NCBI RefSeq assembly: GCF_900099775.1
Contig: NZ_FMTM01000020.1
Location: 1 to 64,000 of the forward strand
Source: Rhizobium mongolense subsp. loessense
GTDB lineage: Bacteria; Pseudomonadota; Alphaproteobacteria; Rhizobiales; Rhizobiaceae
Length of the DNA stretch: 64,000 nucleotides
Direction: 5' to 3'
The notes below the pieces were generated by a model. The model worked only from the letters and a program-made list of their open reading frames with translations, had not been told where the DNA came from and made no database searches. Shown here piece after piece: positions 8,384 to 18,068 of the stretch (position 1 is the stretch's first letter; every line of letters begins with the position of its first letter). A program made the position numbers and the translations under genes.

Positions 8384-9715
8384 TCAGTTCCGCACCGCGC
8401 GGCATGCCGGATCCCTTCTCGCTGCCTGCTTCGATGCGCATTCGTTCACCGCAATCTTCTGCTCTCCGCCGATATGTCCAGCCATCCCGCTTACGTGGTG
8501 GGCGTAGTTGTCTCGGGTATTCGGATCTACCGCGGCGACCGGGGCTGCCAGGATCAGACCTGCGGCGTTGCCGGCCGCTGCCGCTGCTCCCGTGGTTCCT
8601 GCGATCAGGTGATCCCCAAGGCCCATCCGGCTGTCGGTCAGCGTCTGGCCCTCGGAGATGCGTGCGCCGATGAGCTGGACCACCTGCGGGGATTCCGCGA
8701 ACTTGCTGTGGTGGAGACCGTCGCCGGCCTTCACCTTGGTGAGGTCGATCACGGTAATCTCATGGGCTTCCATCTCGTCCTTGTAGGGCGCTTCCTCCGG
8801 ATCGATCGAGCCCAGCCGGGGGATGTCGCCCCAGACCCTGCGCGAAAAGGCAAGCGCGCGGTCATCGCGGGATACGAATAATGTGAACCGCGGCTGCCGT
8901 TTACCCATGTCCTCGATCTGTGATCGGAACACGTCGACGTCGACGTCCGGAGCCGCAAGCATCACATTCTTGAACTTCGGGGGCAAGCCACCGTTACGGA
9001 TCGCCATTTGGCGTAACCCTTCGAGGGCCAGCCAGTTGCCCATCGAATGCGCGAGGATAGAGACCTCCTTCACTTCCGGATCGGCGGCCAGATACTGAAA
9101 CAATTTCTCCAGGGCGTTGCGCGTGTAATTGGTGCTTTCGCGATCGTATCCATAGGCGAGCAGGCTGCCCCGCGATGGCCAGGTCACAAGCACAGGTGCA
9201 CTCTTGACGCCTGAGTCATGGACGATCTGTGCGAAGCGGTAGACGGAGTCCTCGAAGCGGTTGTTGAACCCGTGGATGAACACGAGCACGCTGCGGTCGG
9301 GACTCTTTCTTACGGTGGCGTTGAGCCAGGTCTTGGCATCGTCCTGGCTGATCTCTTCCGCCTTGAGAGTCGCGAAATCGGTCGCCGGATTGGGAGGAAG
9401 TCTCTTTGGCCAGGCGACATCGCCGACCTTGCGAACAGGCGGGATCGACACCGTGATGTCCGCGAACGCAGGTGCGCGTGCCCGCTCGCCCGTGAACATC
9501 TCTCCGGCATGCTCGGAGCGGCCACGCGTGGTGGTGACCAGCATGCTGACCCGGGTCGAACCGGGCGACGCGTCGGCAACGGGCGTCAATACGCCCTTTG
9601 GATGCCCGCCACATCCCGCAGGGACGATGAGCGCAACGCAAAGGAATAGTCGCCGAAGACGACGAAGAGACGATGATGAGGTGACGCGGATGCCACCACT
9701 GCGTAGATTGCTCAC
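8384..9715 (-). CDS. DUF900-family alpha/beta hydrolase lipoprotein
   Basis: A 443-residue protein with a GTG start (GGGGGAAG upstream). It carries a lipoprotein signal with lipobox VPAGC at about residue 35. The hydrolase core has VLVFIHGFNNRFEDSVYRFAQ (shown here split: VLVFIHGFNN then RFEDSVYRFAQ), the nucleophile elbow ILAHSMGNWLALE and a conserved APDVDVDVF segment, all typical of DUF900 serine hydrolases. A C-terminal 70-residue tail is rich in Ala and Gly. It should be attached to a membrane facing the periplasm. Substrate is unknown. It follows the octaheme cytochrome by about 160 bases in the same direction. Confidence 0.8.
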   Translation of the reverse strand: MSNLRSGGIRVTSSSSLRRLRRLFLCVALIVPAGCGGHPKGVLTPVADASPGSTRVSMLVTTTRGRSEHAGEMFTGERARAPAFADITVSIPPVRKVGDVAWPKRLPPNPATDFATLKAEEISQDDAKTWLNATVRKSPDRSVLVFIHGFNNRFEDSVYRFAQIVHDSGVKSAPVLVTWPSRGSLLAYGYDRESTNYTRNALEKLFQYLAADPEVKEVSILAHSMGNWLALEGLRQMAIRNGGLPPKFKNVMLAAPDVDVDVFRSQIEDMGKRQPRFTLFVSRDDRALAFSRRVWGDIPRLGSIDPEEAPYKDEMEAHEITVIDLTKVKAGDGLHHSKFAESPQVVQLIGARISEGQTLTDSRMGLGDHLIAGTTGAAAAAGNAAGLILAAPVAAVDPNTRDNYAHHVSGMAGHIGGEQKIAVNECASKQAARRDPACRAVRN

Positions 9716-9878
9716 GCTTCCCCCAAGCCTAAGTCATGTTCAGCGCAGCAAGCGTCCCCAAGCGGTCTGCGCGTTCGCAAAAACAAATCAGCTCTCTTCA
9801 AATAGCAAGTATTGGGGCCGAAGCACAGCAATACTTGGTCGTGCGGAAGCGACCGGTGGGCTGTATGTATCTTTGCCA

Positions 9879-12170
9879 TCATTTCGTGCCGGTTACTTCC
9901 CGCAATTGTCTGACCAGCTCTGAAATCTGCGGATCATCCGGTCGCAGGCGGGCCAGTGCCTCGGCGTATTTCAGTGTCTCCGGGAAGCGTCTGAGCTTCA
10001 GTCCATGGTGGACTGCAGTACCAAGCAGATTGGCGTCGAGCTCTCCACTCGCGACTGCGCGACCTAGCAGGTCAAATGCTTCCTGCGTCCGGCCGATCGA
10101 ATCGAGTGCGATGGCAAGCGTCGTCTTGTAGCGGGCATTTCCCGGATCCAGCCGTATGGCTTCATCGAGTTCCCGGATCGCCTCAGGCATTGCTTTCTCG
10201 CGAACGAGCGAAAGCGCGTGTCCGTAGCGCAGATCTGCGTGATCAGGCGAGATCGCGATGGCTTCGGCGTAGGCGCGTTCCGATTTCTCGTTTTGACCCA
10301 TGGCACGATAGAGTTCGGCAAGGTTGATATGCGGACCAGCAAGCGCCGGGTCGAGCACGATCGCCTGGCGGAACGCCTTTTCCGCCTCTCCGGCGCGCCG
10401 CTGGCCGAAGAGGAAGGTTCCGTAGTTGTTCTGTGCTTCGGCAACGTCGGCGTTGGCCTCGACATAGGCACGCAGGTCTTCGACGGCGGCGTCGAAGCTC
10501 TTTCTTTGATCCCCAAGGAGATCCGAAGACGGTGTGCTGCCGAGTGCTGTCGCTGCGGCCACACGTACCGCGCGGGTTTCGTCGCCAAGCAGCTTGCCGA
10601 TGGCGTCCAATCTGAGTCCGTGCGGCAAATTGCCGGCCGCCTCCGCAGCGCCCAGCCTGACCAGAGGATCGGAATCTCCCGCGGCCGCCTTGATGTCGGT
10701 GACGACGTCGGCTCCCCCGATCCGGCTCATCTGCGCGATTGCGCTGCCTCTGACAATGCCGGCCTCTTCCCGGTCTGAGACTAGCTTGCGCAGAGCCCCG
10801 ATCGAAGCCGGATCGCTTCTTGCTGCCGCGACGAAAGTATGCGCGATCGTCGGGCGCACACGCCAAGCCGTGCCGTACCACTTGTCCATGTTCTCCGCCG
10901 CCCAGGCATTGGTTTTGCCCTCATGGCACGTCGTACAGGCATTCGGCGTTCCGTAAACGGTGGAGAGATCGGGGCGCGGGATCACGAAGGAGTGGTCGCG
11001 GCGCGGATCGACCTTCATATAGGTGCGCTGCGGCATGTGACAGTTGGCGCACTGCGCGCCGTTCGAACCGGCCGGATGGTGAGTGTGGGCCGGGGTATCG
11101 AACACGCCGCTCGGGTCATTCTTGGCGAACCGCTCCGGCGCGGTTTCCGTATGGCATTGAGTGCACAAGGCATTGCCATTCGCCTTCAACGTTGCCTCGT
11201 GCTGCCTGTGGCAGTCCAGGCAGGTGACGCCTGCCCTTGCCATCTTGCTCTGCTGGAAGGAGCCATACTCGAACACCTCGTCGAGAATCTGCCCGTCAGG
11301 AAAGTAGAGGTCAGGACGGAGCAACGCCGGCGAGAAATAATCGAGAAAGGGCTTTCCCGCAGCATAGCCGTCGCTGAGCTTGATCCGTCTCGAGTGGCAA
11401 CCGAAGCAGGCGTTGGCGTCGACCTGCGACAGCCCCAGATCCGGACCGATGGACATAGAGGCACCTTTCGATCTTGCCTCGGCCCATTCGACATGCTTGG
11501 CACCGCCGCCGTGACAGGACTGGCAGCCGATGCTGGTCGCGACATAGGTTGACCTATAGTCGTTCGTCTCCGGCTGAAAATTGGCCTGAGGATCGGTGGA
11601 ATGGCAGTCGATGCAGGTGCGGTTCCAGCGGTAGAACGGACCTGTCCAATGATATGTCGAACTCGGTTTTGCTGGCGTGCCTTCGCCAAGCCAGAACCAT
11701 TCCTGCTTGTCGGTATCCCAGGCAATGTCGAGAGCCTGAAGCCTGCCGCCGCCCAGATCGATCAGATACTGCTGCAGTGGCTCATAGGCGAAGGTGTATT
11801 TGACCTCGAATTCCCCCTGCTTGCCATCCGGCCCTTCGGTCCGGACGAAGAAGCGGCCGTTGCGGCGAGAAAAGTTCGTGACGACACCGTCGTGATCGAA
11901 CCGGACATTGTTGAAATTGCCCCGTACCGTACTGTCATCGGCAAGCGCCATCGCTTTTGCATGGTGGGATTTGGCGAAGGCGGCTGCCTGGTCGCCATGG
12001 CAGGATGCACACGTCTTTTCGTCCACGAATCCGTTGTGGATCGAGATCCGCAGATCTGGAGCGGGTGTCGAACTGTTGTCGGTCGCAAGGCTCCTCCCGG
12101 CGAGCACGAGCAACAGGAAGAGCAGGACGGCTATTCCTCTAACCGCGGCTGGCCGAACAGATGCTGCCAC
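9879..12170 (-). CDS. Exported octaheme cytochrome c with HEAT and TPR repeats
   Basis: A 763-residue exported protein. After the signal peptide (GIAVLLFLLLVLAG) come eight CXXCH heme motifs in the first 420 residues: CASCH, CIDCH, CQSCH, CFGCH, CLDCH, CTQCH, CANCH and CTTCH. The middle (about 430-540) looks like HEAT-type helical repeats (RIGGADVVTDIKAAAGDSDP). The C-terminal 200 residues are TPR repeats (AEKAFRQAIVLDPALAGPHIN, written as AEKAFRQAIVLDP and ALAGPHINLAELYRAMGQ). Related cytochromes are annotated as multiheme TPR proteins in proteobacteria and may pass electrons to or from an extracellular or periplasmic partner. The GTG start has GGAG six bases upstream. No reductase active-site motif (such as a CXXCK heme) was seen. 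Confidence 0.85.
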   Translation of the reverse strand: MAASVRPAAVRGIAVLLFLLLVLAGRSLATDNSSTPAPDLRISIHNGFVDEKTCASCHGDQAAAFAKSHHAKAMALADDSTVRGNFNNVRFDHDGVVTNFSRRNGRFFVRTEGPDGKQGEFEVKYTFAYEPLQQYLIDLGGGRLQALDIAWDTDKQEWFWLGEGTPAKPSSTYHWTGPFYRWNRTCIDCHSTDPQANFQPETNDYRSTYVATSIGCQSCHGGGAKHVEWAEARSKGASMSIGPDLGLSQVDANACFGCHSRRIKLSDGYAAGKPFLDYFSPALLRPDLYFPDGQILDEVFEYGSFQQSKMARAGVTCLDCHRQHEATLKANGNALCTQCHTETAPERFAKNDPSGVFDTPAHTHHPAGSNGAQCANCHMPQRTYMKVDPRRDHSFVIPRPDLSTVYGTPNACTTCHEGKTNAWAAENMDKWYGTAWRVRPTIAHTFVAAARSDPASIGALRKLVSDREEAGIVRGSAIAQMSRIGGADVVTDIKAAAGDSDPLVRLGAAEAAGNLPHGLRLDAIGKLLGDETRAVRVAAATALGSTPSSDLLGDQRKSFDAAVEDLRAYVEANADVAEAQNNYGTFLFGQRRAGEAEKAFRQAIVLDPALAGPHINLAELYRAMGQNEKSERAYAEAIAISPDHADLRYGHALSLVREKAMPEAIRELDEAIRLDPGNARYKTTLAIALDSIGRTQEAFDLLGRAVASGELDANLLGTAVHHGLKLRRFPETLKYAEALARLRPDDPQISELVRQLREVTGTK

Positions 12171-12237
12171 TCAACGCTCCATGTGGTCGCTTTGAGGAAG
12201 GTCAACGCCGCCTTGGCGACGTGACCGGAAACCAGGG

Positions 12238-13047
12238 TCAGTAGCAAGGCGGGAAGGGATAGTAGCCGCATTGCTGGTTATTGTAGTAGTACGGATAGGT
12301 GGCTGCCGCTCCAACGGCTGCGCCGACCGCCACTCCCGCGGCAACTGGAGCCCCGCCATACCATGCGCCATGGTAGACGGGTGCGTGCCAGTACGTGCCT
12401 CCCACACGGGTGATGTTTGTGTCGCCGACACGCACGTCGCCTCCGTGAAAAGCACCTGCCCCAAGGTCTCCGCCACGGAAACCACCTCCCGCGAAACTGC
12501 CTCCGCCCAATCCACCTCCACGAAAACCGCCTCCGCCGAAGCTGCCACCGAAGTGGTCAATGAAGACGGCGGCAGGCCCGGCCGCAGCACTTAGACTTCC
12601 TTCCAGAACGGCAATGTCGAATGTGAGTGTGTTGCCCTCGAGCTTTGGAGATTTCAGCGTGACCACAGCGTCACTCACGTCCGATCCGCCGCCTCCCAAT
12701 ACCGACACCGTTGCGTTCGGAGGATCGACAGCAAAGTTGTCCTTGCCTTCATCCCACTGCATGATGAACTGTTCGGTGGCTACATGTCCGGCGGCCCGCA
12801 CCGGCCGGTCAGCAAAGACGATTGTATTTGCTGACACGCCTGTCAGAACCAGCTTTTCGTTTTCAATCTTTGCGCCATCCGAATTGAGCACCGCAAGGGA
12901 CGGCACCGGAGCGCTCGGCGTAACTCTTCCGATGGTCTTTTCGAGCGGCACATGCTTCTTGGTTGAATCCTGGGCGAGTGCACCTGTTGTTGCCAGTGCC
13001 AAGCCTCCAACAAAGGCTATCAAACCGGCGAAATGAGTGATGTTCAT
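12238..13047 (-). CDS. Exported glycine-rich protein of unknown function
   Basis: A 269-residue protein with a signal peptide (MNITHFAGLIAFVGGLALA). The first half, about 150 residues, looks like a beta-sandwich (VTLKSPKLEGNTLTFDIAVLE). The second half is a run of GG-F/L repeats, ending in a Tyr-rich tail with two Cys (QQCGYYPFPPCY). Such proteins are usually periplasmic or surface associated. It lies between the octaheme cytochrome and the HAD phosphatase genes on the same strand and is probably part of the same expression unit. Start 13047 is supported by the signal peptide and AAGGA upstream. I do not recognise a named family. Confidence 0.65.
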   Translation of the reverse strand: MNITHFAGLIAFVGGLALATTGALAQDSTKKHVPLEKTIGRVTPSAPVPSLAVLNSDGAKIENEKLVLTGVSANTIVFADRPVRAAGHVATEQFIMQWDEGKDNFAVDPPNATVSVLGGGGSDVSDAVVTLKSPKLEGNTLTFDIAVLEGSLSAAAGPAAVFIDHFGGSFGGGGFRGGGLGGGSFAGGGFRGGDLGAGAFHGGDVRVGDTNITRVGGTYWHAPVYHGAWYGGAPVAAGVAVGAAVGAAATYPYYYNNQQCGYYPFPPCY

Positions 13048-13150
13048 TGTGGATGTCCTTGCACTTGGGGACAAACGGCAGGGCCGCCTATCCATTCCTG
13101 TTGCATATGGATTACTGCGCGAACGCGCGTCGATGGCGCAAAACGCAATC

Positions 13151-14164
13151 CTACTCCTCCCTGAAAATCTGCTTCCAGTCGGCCTTCATGTCGACCACGG
13201 TCCATCCGGTGATCGCTGCAGCATCAAGCGCCTTGTCGAGGCGGCCAAATTCAGTGTCACGGTCGTAGGCATACTCGCGTTCCGCATCGGTGTGATGAAT
13301 GATCATGCCGAAACGTGCGGGCGCACCGCCCATCGTCGTCCATTGCAGCATTTCAAGGTCACCGTCGGAATTGCCGAAGGCAGCAATCGGCCGGCGGCCG
13401 ATATGCTCGTTGATCCCAACCGGCTTGCCTGCCTTGTCATCGATGAAGTTAACTTGCGGCAGGCGGTATAAGGTCGGCGTGTCGTCGCGCATCCTGAACT
13501 CGGTCTTGATCGACGAGCCGATAACCTGCTCGGGTGGGACGCCGTAGATCTGCTCGGCCCATGGTCGCACGAACTCGATACCGCCACCCGAAACGATGAA
13601 GGTCTTGAAGCCGTTGGCGCGCAGATAGGCGAGCAACTCGATCATCGGCTGGTAGACCAACTCAGTGTAGGGACGCTTGAACTTCGGGTCACGCGCAGTG
13701 GCGAGCCAATCGGTAACGACCTTCTTAAAGTCGTCGCTGGTCATTCCCGCGTGGGTCGTCATGATGATATCCACCAGGCCCTTTTCGCCGGATGCGGCCA
13801 GCGTCTTCATGTCGCCTTCGAGCACCGCCTTGAACGGCTGCGTGTCCTTCCATTCCGGATGCGCCGGAGCAAGCACCTTCACGCGGTCAAGCGCAAAGGC
13901 AAGCTGCGTGTACATCGGATGCTCCGCCCAAAGCGTGCCGTCGTTGTCGAACACGGCGACGCGCTCGGATTGCGGGACGAACTCGGGCGAACCCTCCTTG
14001 GTCACCTTTCCGACGAAGGCGACGACAGCCGCTTTCGGAGCGGTGTCGTTCCACGACGGCAGGGGATCGCTCTGAGCCTGTGCTGAAGCGACAAAGAGAA
14101 GTGTGGCCATGATAGCCAGTCCCAAGCCAGGGGCTGGTTTGGGGAAGTCATGTATCGCGAACAT
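13151..14164 (-). CDS. Exported HAD-family phosphatase
   Basis: A 337-residue HAD-superfamily hydrolase with a signal peptide (LGLAIMATLLFVASAQA), so a periplasmic phosphatase. HAD motifs are in order: VAVFDNDGTLWAEHP (nucleophile and acid/base Asp), FIVSGGGIEFV (motif II Ser) and AAFGNSDGDLEMLQ (motif IV acidic pair). The cap region is long (about residues 80-200). AAGGAGG precedes the ATG at 14164. It sits 76 bases downstream of the second sulfatase gene on the same strand, a pairing that suggests the two enzymes attack the same class of substrate (sulfate and phosphate esters) in the periplasm. Confidence 0.85.
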   Translation of the reverse strand: MFAIHDFPKPAPGLGLAIMATLLFVASAQAQSDPLPSWNDTAPKAAVVAFVGKVTKEGSPEFVPQSERVAVFDNDGTLWAEHPMYTQLAFALDRVKVLAPAHPEWKDTQPFKAVLEGDMKTLAASGEKGLVDIIMTTHAGMTSDDFKKVVTDWLATARDPKFKRPYTELVYQPMIELLAYLRANGFKTFIVSGGGIEFVRPWAEQIYGVPPEQVIGSSIKTEFRMRDDTPTLYRLPQVNFIDDKAGKPVGINEHIGRRPIAAFGNSDGDLEMLQWTTMGGAPARFGMIIHHTDAEREYAYDRDTEFGRLDKALDAAAITGWTVVDMKADWKQIFREE

Positions 14165-14240
14165 GCGGGCCCTCCTTTTGGTCATCTTGGGATGCTGATC
14201 GGGTGGAGCTTGCGAGCCACCCGCCGGATTGAGTGAGAGC

Positions 14241-15860
14241 TTACTGCGCTGTGTGTTGCTTCGCGGCTTCCTCGATCTGTGTTTTCACCGCCTCGAGGTT
14301 GAAGCTCGCGCCTTTCTGCAGCGGCGGATACTCGATCGCCGTTTCGGCCAATTTCGCCACTTCCTGCTGGACGAATACGAAACGCCAGAACTCATACTGG
14401 AACCAGCTGAAGTATTCCTGCGCGCCGTCCAACGTGCCGTTCGCCGGCCAGGTTAGTCGCTCGAAGGGGTCGAGACGCAGGTTGATCAGAGTCGGCGCAT
14501 CGACATGGACCTTGCCACCGATCCAGCCGTCAGGCTGCTCAATGAAGCGATATTTGAAATCGTCGATGCGCACTGCGCCGAGCGTGCTTTCGCCGAAATA
14601 GAAGATCTCATGGCGAGCCGAGGGTCCCTTGCCGGTGATCAGGTCCATCTGGTTGTAGCCGTCGAGATGGTTCTTGTAGTTCCGGTCGCCGATTTGTTTT
14701 CCCTTCAGCAGCTCATCTTCGAGAGTCGTGTTGCCGGCCGCGGCAGCGAAGGTCGGGAACCAGTCCAAGCCAGAAATGATGCCGTTCTCGACCACGCCGG
14801 CGGGAACTTTGCCGGGCCAGCGAATCATCGCGGGCGCGCGGAAGCCGCCTTCATAGGTCGTACCCTTTTGCCCTTTGAACGGGGTGTTGCCGCCGTCCGG
14901 CCAGGTGAACGTCTCCGTACCGTTGTCGGTCGTGAACACGACGATCGTGTTGTCGTCCACGCCCAGGTCCTTGAGTTTCTGCATGGTGGCCCCGACGACG
15001 TCGTCGAGCTGGGCCATGCCAGCTTCGTGAATCGTCCAACCATTTTGCGAGTTGCGCAGCGCCTCATACTTCGGCGACAGGTGTGTGACGATATGCATTC
15101 GGGTCGGGTTGAGCCATAGGAAGAACGGCTTGCCGGCGGCCTTTGCTTTGTCGAGGAACTTAAAGGCGAAGTCCCGAATTTCGTCGTCCACAGTCCTCAT
15201 CCGCTCCGGATAAAGCGTTCCGGCGTCCTCGATCTTCTGCTTGCCTACCTTGCCCCAACGCGGGTCGACGGTCGGATCGTCAACATCGGTGGCCCAGCTG
15301 TGAACCATGTTGCGTGGACCGACCTTGTCCAGCAGCTCCTGCGGATAGGCAGGGTGCGCGGGATCCTCCATTGCGTCGAGGTGATAGAGGTAGCCGAAGA
15401 ATTCGTCGAACCCGTGAACGGTGGGTAAGAACTCGTTGAGGTCGCCCAGATGGTTCTTGCCGAATTGTCCAGTGGCGTAGCCCATCGACTTGAGCGCCGT
15501 AGCAACGGTTATTGCTTCCCTCGGCAGGCCGGTCTTGGCGCCGGCCTGGCCGACGGTGGTCATTCCGGTACGGATCGGCAGTTCGCCAGTGACAAATGCA
15601 GCCCGGCCCGCCGTGCAACTCGCTTCCGCGTAGTAGTCGGTAAACAACATGCCCTCGGCCGCGAGCTTATCGAGGTTCGGCGTGCGACCGGACATCATGC
15701 CGCGATGGTAGGCGCCGATGTTCCAAATGCCGATGTCGTCGCCCATGATGACGACGATGTTGGGTTTTTCCTGATCTTGCGCGGCTGCCGGCGCAATTGC
15801 TGCTGTCGCAACAAAAGCGGAAGCTAGCAGACCAAACCAGATGTTTTTTATCCTACTCAT
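14241..15860 (-). CDS. Exported arylsulfatase, formylglycine motif CTAGR
   Basis: A 539-residue type I sulfatase with signal peptide ending near residue 27 (IAPAAA-QDQ). The metal pair DD is intact (VVIMGDDIGIWNIGAY). The modified Cys is residue 82 in SCTAGRAAFVTGELPIRTG, a CxAxR variant of the usual CxPxR and still accepted by formylglycine-generating enzymes. FTTDNGTETFTWPDGGNTP gives the second metal-binding Asp-Asn. Start 15860 has GGGAGG upstream. It belongs to the arylsulfatase A/choline-sulfatase-like group in general layout, but the substrate is not predictable. The gene precedes the HAD phosphatase. Confidence 0.9.
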   Translation of the reverse strand: MSRIKNIWFGLLASAFVATAAIAPAAAQDQEKPNIVVIMGDDIGIWNIGAYHRGMMSGRTPNLDKLAAEGMLFTDYYAEASCTAGRAAFVTGELPIRTGMTTVGQAGAKTGLPREAITVATALKSMGYATGQFGKNHLGDLNEFLPTVHGFDEFFGYLYHLDAMEDPAHPAYPQELLDKVGPRNMVHSWATDVDDPTVDPRWGKVGKQKIEDAGTLYPERMRTVDDEIRDFAFKFLDKAKAAGKPFFLWLNPTRMHIVTHLSPKYEALRNSQNGWTIHEAGMAQLDDVVGATMQKLKDLGVDDNTIVVFTTDNGTETFTWPDGGNTPFKGQKGTTYEGGFRAPAMIRWPGKVPAGVVENGIISGLDWFPTFAAAAGNTTLEDELLKGKQIGDRNYKNHLDGYNQMDLITGKGPSARHEIFYFGESTLGAVRIDDFKYRFIEQPDGWIGGKVHVDAPTLINLRLDPFERLTWPANGTLDGAQEYFSWFQYEFWRFVFVQQEVAKLAETAIEYPPLQKGASFNLEAVKTQIEEAAKQHTAQ

Positions 15861-16014
15861 CGTTTGGATCCCTCCCTGGCTGCCCGAAACGGGTCGGCAG
15901 CCTGCACCCATTCGGAAACACCTCACGCCACATCTTCCGGTTATCGCGGGGGTCCATTGCCGGTGATCGTTGACCTAGAGCGTGTCCGAAACTTCCCTTG
16001 CTCAGGATGAAGGT

Positions 16015-16042
16015 CACGGCGGCCCGAATTCGGGCCGCCGTG
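16015..16042. terminator. Hairpin after the third sulfatase gene
   Basis: A perfect 12-bp stem CACGGCGGCCCG / CGGGCCGCCGTG with an AATT loop, six bases beyond the stop of the sulfatase that ends at 16049 (minus strand). No clear T-run follows on the minus strand. It probably ends transcription or separates expression of the two neighbouring sulfatases. Confidence 0.65.
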
Positions 16043-16048
16043 CGCAAA

Positions 16049-17716
16049 TCAATTGCCGGTCGGCATCGGAAGGCTCACGCCCTCCTTTGCCAGCGAGTCC
16101 CGTATCCACTGGAAACGTTCGTAATCCGATAGTGTGAGCGGACCGTTGTAGGTTAGACTCTGGGGCTTCCGAGGCGGGTACTGCACGTAGGTGGCCATGA
16201 TCTTCTTCATTTCCTCACCCATGACCACGCCCATCCAGGTCCGCTCGGTGAAATTATTCATGAAAATGTCGTAACGTTCCTGCGGGTCCTGCCAAAGATC
16301 GAACACTTGGGGAACCGTGGCTACATATTTCTCCGCACCCTTCCAGCCGAGGTTGGAGTCGACAGCCAGCCCGCCCGTCGAGGCTCCGTCATCGCCGCGG
16401 ATGTTGAACGCGAACTTGTAATTGTTGAAGCGTATCGCGCCAGGCGAGAGTTCGTTCTCGGTAAAGTAGAACCACGACTTGCGTTCCGACTTTCCGGTGC
16501 CGAGAAGGATCGGCGACATGTCATAGCTGTCGAAAATAATGGGCTTGTCTTCGCGGTCCTTGTCGGGCAGCGGCACCCCGCCGACCGCGGCGAATGTCGC
16601 CATCAGGTCGAGACCCCCAACGAGATCGTGACTCTTTGTTCGAGGTTTGATCTTGCCCGGCCAGACTGCAATCGCAGGAACACGGTTGCCGCCCTCGCGC
16701 AGGGTGCCTTTGGTACCGCGGAACGGAGTGTACCCGGCGTCCGGATAGACGTCTTGCCACGCCCCATTATCCGTCGTGTAGAAAACCAGCGTGTTCCGGT
16801 CCATTCCGGTTTCACGCAGTTTGTCCATGATCCGGCCAATTCGGGTGTCGAGCTCCACGATCGAGTCTGCGTACTTCGACTTCGACAGCGACTTATGCTC
16901 GAACTCCGGGGCCGGCATGTTCGGCTGGTGCACCTTCATGAAGTTCACGTTGATAAAGAATGGTTCATCCGGCGTCTTGGCGGCTTCATCGAGGAATTCG
17001 ATTGCCGCCTTCTCGACGTAACTGTCAAAGAACGGAACGCCGACGACGCCTTCCTTGCCGTCGATCACGGGTGTGTCGACGTATTGCCCGTTGACCTTGA
17101 AGTCTTCGGTCACCGGTCCGCCGGCCTTGCCGGAAAGCGCGCCTTTGGTGACTTTCTGGAACATCGCTCTGAGTGCCGGATCCATGTCCGGGAACCACGT
17201 CGGGTCGGCATAGGTGTAGGCATTGAGGTGATAGAGCCCGGCATACTTCATCTCATCGTAACCCTGAGCGTTCGGCAGTGCATAGTCAGCCTCGCCGAGA
17301 TGCCATTTGCCTGTGAAGTAGGTGTGATAGCCGCCTCGCTTCAGCACCGACGCGAGCGTCCACTCGGCTGCTGGCAGGCCGCCGCCCTGGCCCTGGAAGG
17401 CAACCGTCGTCATGCCGCTGCGGTTCGGTATGCGTCCGGTTTGCATCGCGGCGCGGCCAGGCGTGCAGCTTGGCTGGGCGTAGAAGGAAAAGAAGGTCAT
17501 GCCTTCGTCCGCCAGCTTATCAATGCTCGGGGTCGGCATGCCGCGACCTTCGCCGCCGCCATAAGGACCGAGATCGCCATACCCCGTGTCGTCGGACACG
17601 ATGAGGAGAATGTTGGGTTTTCTTTGTGCTTCCTGTGCTTGCACGGGGGGTGCTGTACACCAAAGAACGGTCGAAGCGGCTAATGTTCCGATGCCGTAGA
17701 TTATCCTGCGCTTCAT
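16049..17716 (-). CDS. Exported arylsulfatase, formylglycine motif CTPGR
   Basis: A 555-residue sulfatase with a signal peptide (GTLAASTVLWCTAPPVQA). The metal motif LIVSDDTGYGDLG is complete; Cys84 in PSCTPGRAAMQTGR is the formylglycine site; GKWHLGEADY and FYTTDNGAWQDVYPD carry the other active-site residues. The start has GGAGG eight bases upstream. It is divergent from the sensor kinase across about 350 bases, so the two-component system is well placed to control it. It differs clearly from the other two sulfatases, so the three are not recent duplicates. Confidence 0.9.
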   Translation of the reverse strand: MKRRIIYGIGTLAASTVLWCTAPPVQAQEAQRKPNILLIVSDDTGYGDLGPYGGGEGRGMPTPSIDKLADEGMTFFSFYAQPSCTPGRAAMQTGRIPNRSGMTTVAFQGQGGGLPAAEWTLASVLKRGGYHTYFTGKWHLGEADYALPNAQGYDEMKYAGLYHLNAYTYADPTWFPDMDPALRAMFQKVTKGALSGKAGGPVTEDFKVNGQYVDTPVIDGKEGVVGVPFFDSYVEKAAIEFLDEAAKTPDEPFFINVNFMKVHQPNMPAPEFEHKSLSKSKYADSIVELDTRIGRIMDKLRETGMDRNTLVFYTTDNGAWQDVYPDAGYTPFRGTKGTLREGGNRVPAIAVWPGKIKPRTKSHDLVGGLDLMATFAAVGGVPLPDKDREDKPIIFDSYDMSPILLGTGKSERKSWFYFTENELSPGAIRFNNYKFAFNIRGDDGASTGGLAVDSNLGWKGAEKYVATVPQVFDLWQDPQERYDIFMNNFTERTWMGVVMGEEMKKIMATYVQYPPRKPQSLTYNGPLTLSDYERFQWIRDSLAKEGVSLPMPTGN

Positions 17717-18068
17717 CTTGGGTTCCTCCGTTGTAATTTCCGGCTGAACGACGATTCATCCAAACGCACGGCGGCAAATTCAAAGAGACGCCGGTCGCGT
17801 GTTCACTCTGAATTCAATCGAAACAACTGGAGCAACATCAAATTGCGGGTGCCCCTCAGTCGGGAATGGCATCCAGCCTGAGTATCAATTGTAGATGGCC
17901 AAGGACACTCATGGCCCGCACCTTACCGAACGGAAATCCCCGCCGATATTGTACCTTCGGGCAACCATGGATTTTTATAAGCTTCTTGACATATATTTAA
18001 TCGGTTGCAAGGCCGATGCGACTTGGCTTAACTGCTGTTTGTCGATTAGCTTTTTCCGGGGGAAGGCT
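17717..18068. promoter_or_regulatory. Divergent promoter region between sulfatase and sensor kinase
   Basis: A gap of about 350 bases between two divergently transcribed genes. The part 17950-18060 is notably A/T-rich for this window. It should hold both promoters and any site for the FixJ-like regulator. No clear palindrome was picked out by eye. Confidence 0.5.

Noticed and set aside
7580..8881. A 433-codon open frame on the plus strand
   Set aside because: It lies antisense to the outer-membrane barrel and lipoprotein genes and shows no family motif.
16307..17683. A 458-codon open frame on the plus strand
   Set aside because: It is antisense to the sulfatase at 16049-17716, which has a signal peptide and all motifs; long antisense frames are common in high-GC DNA.
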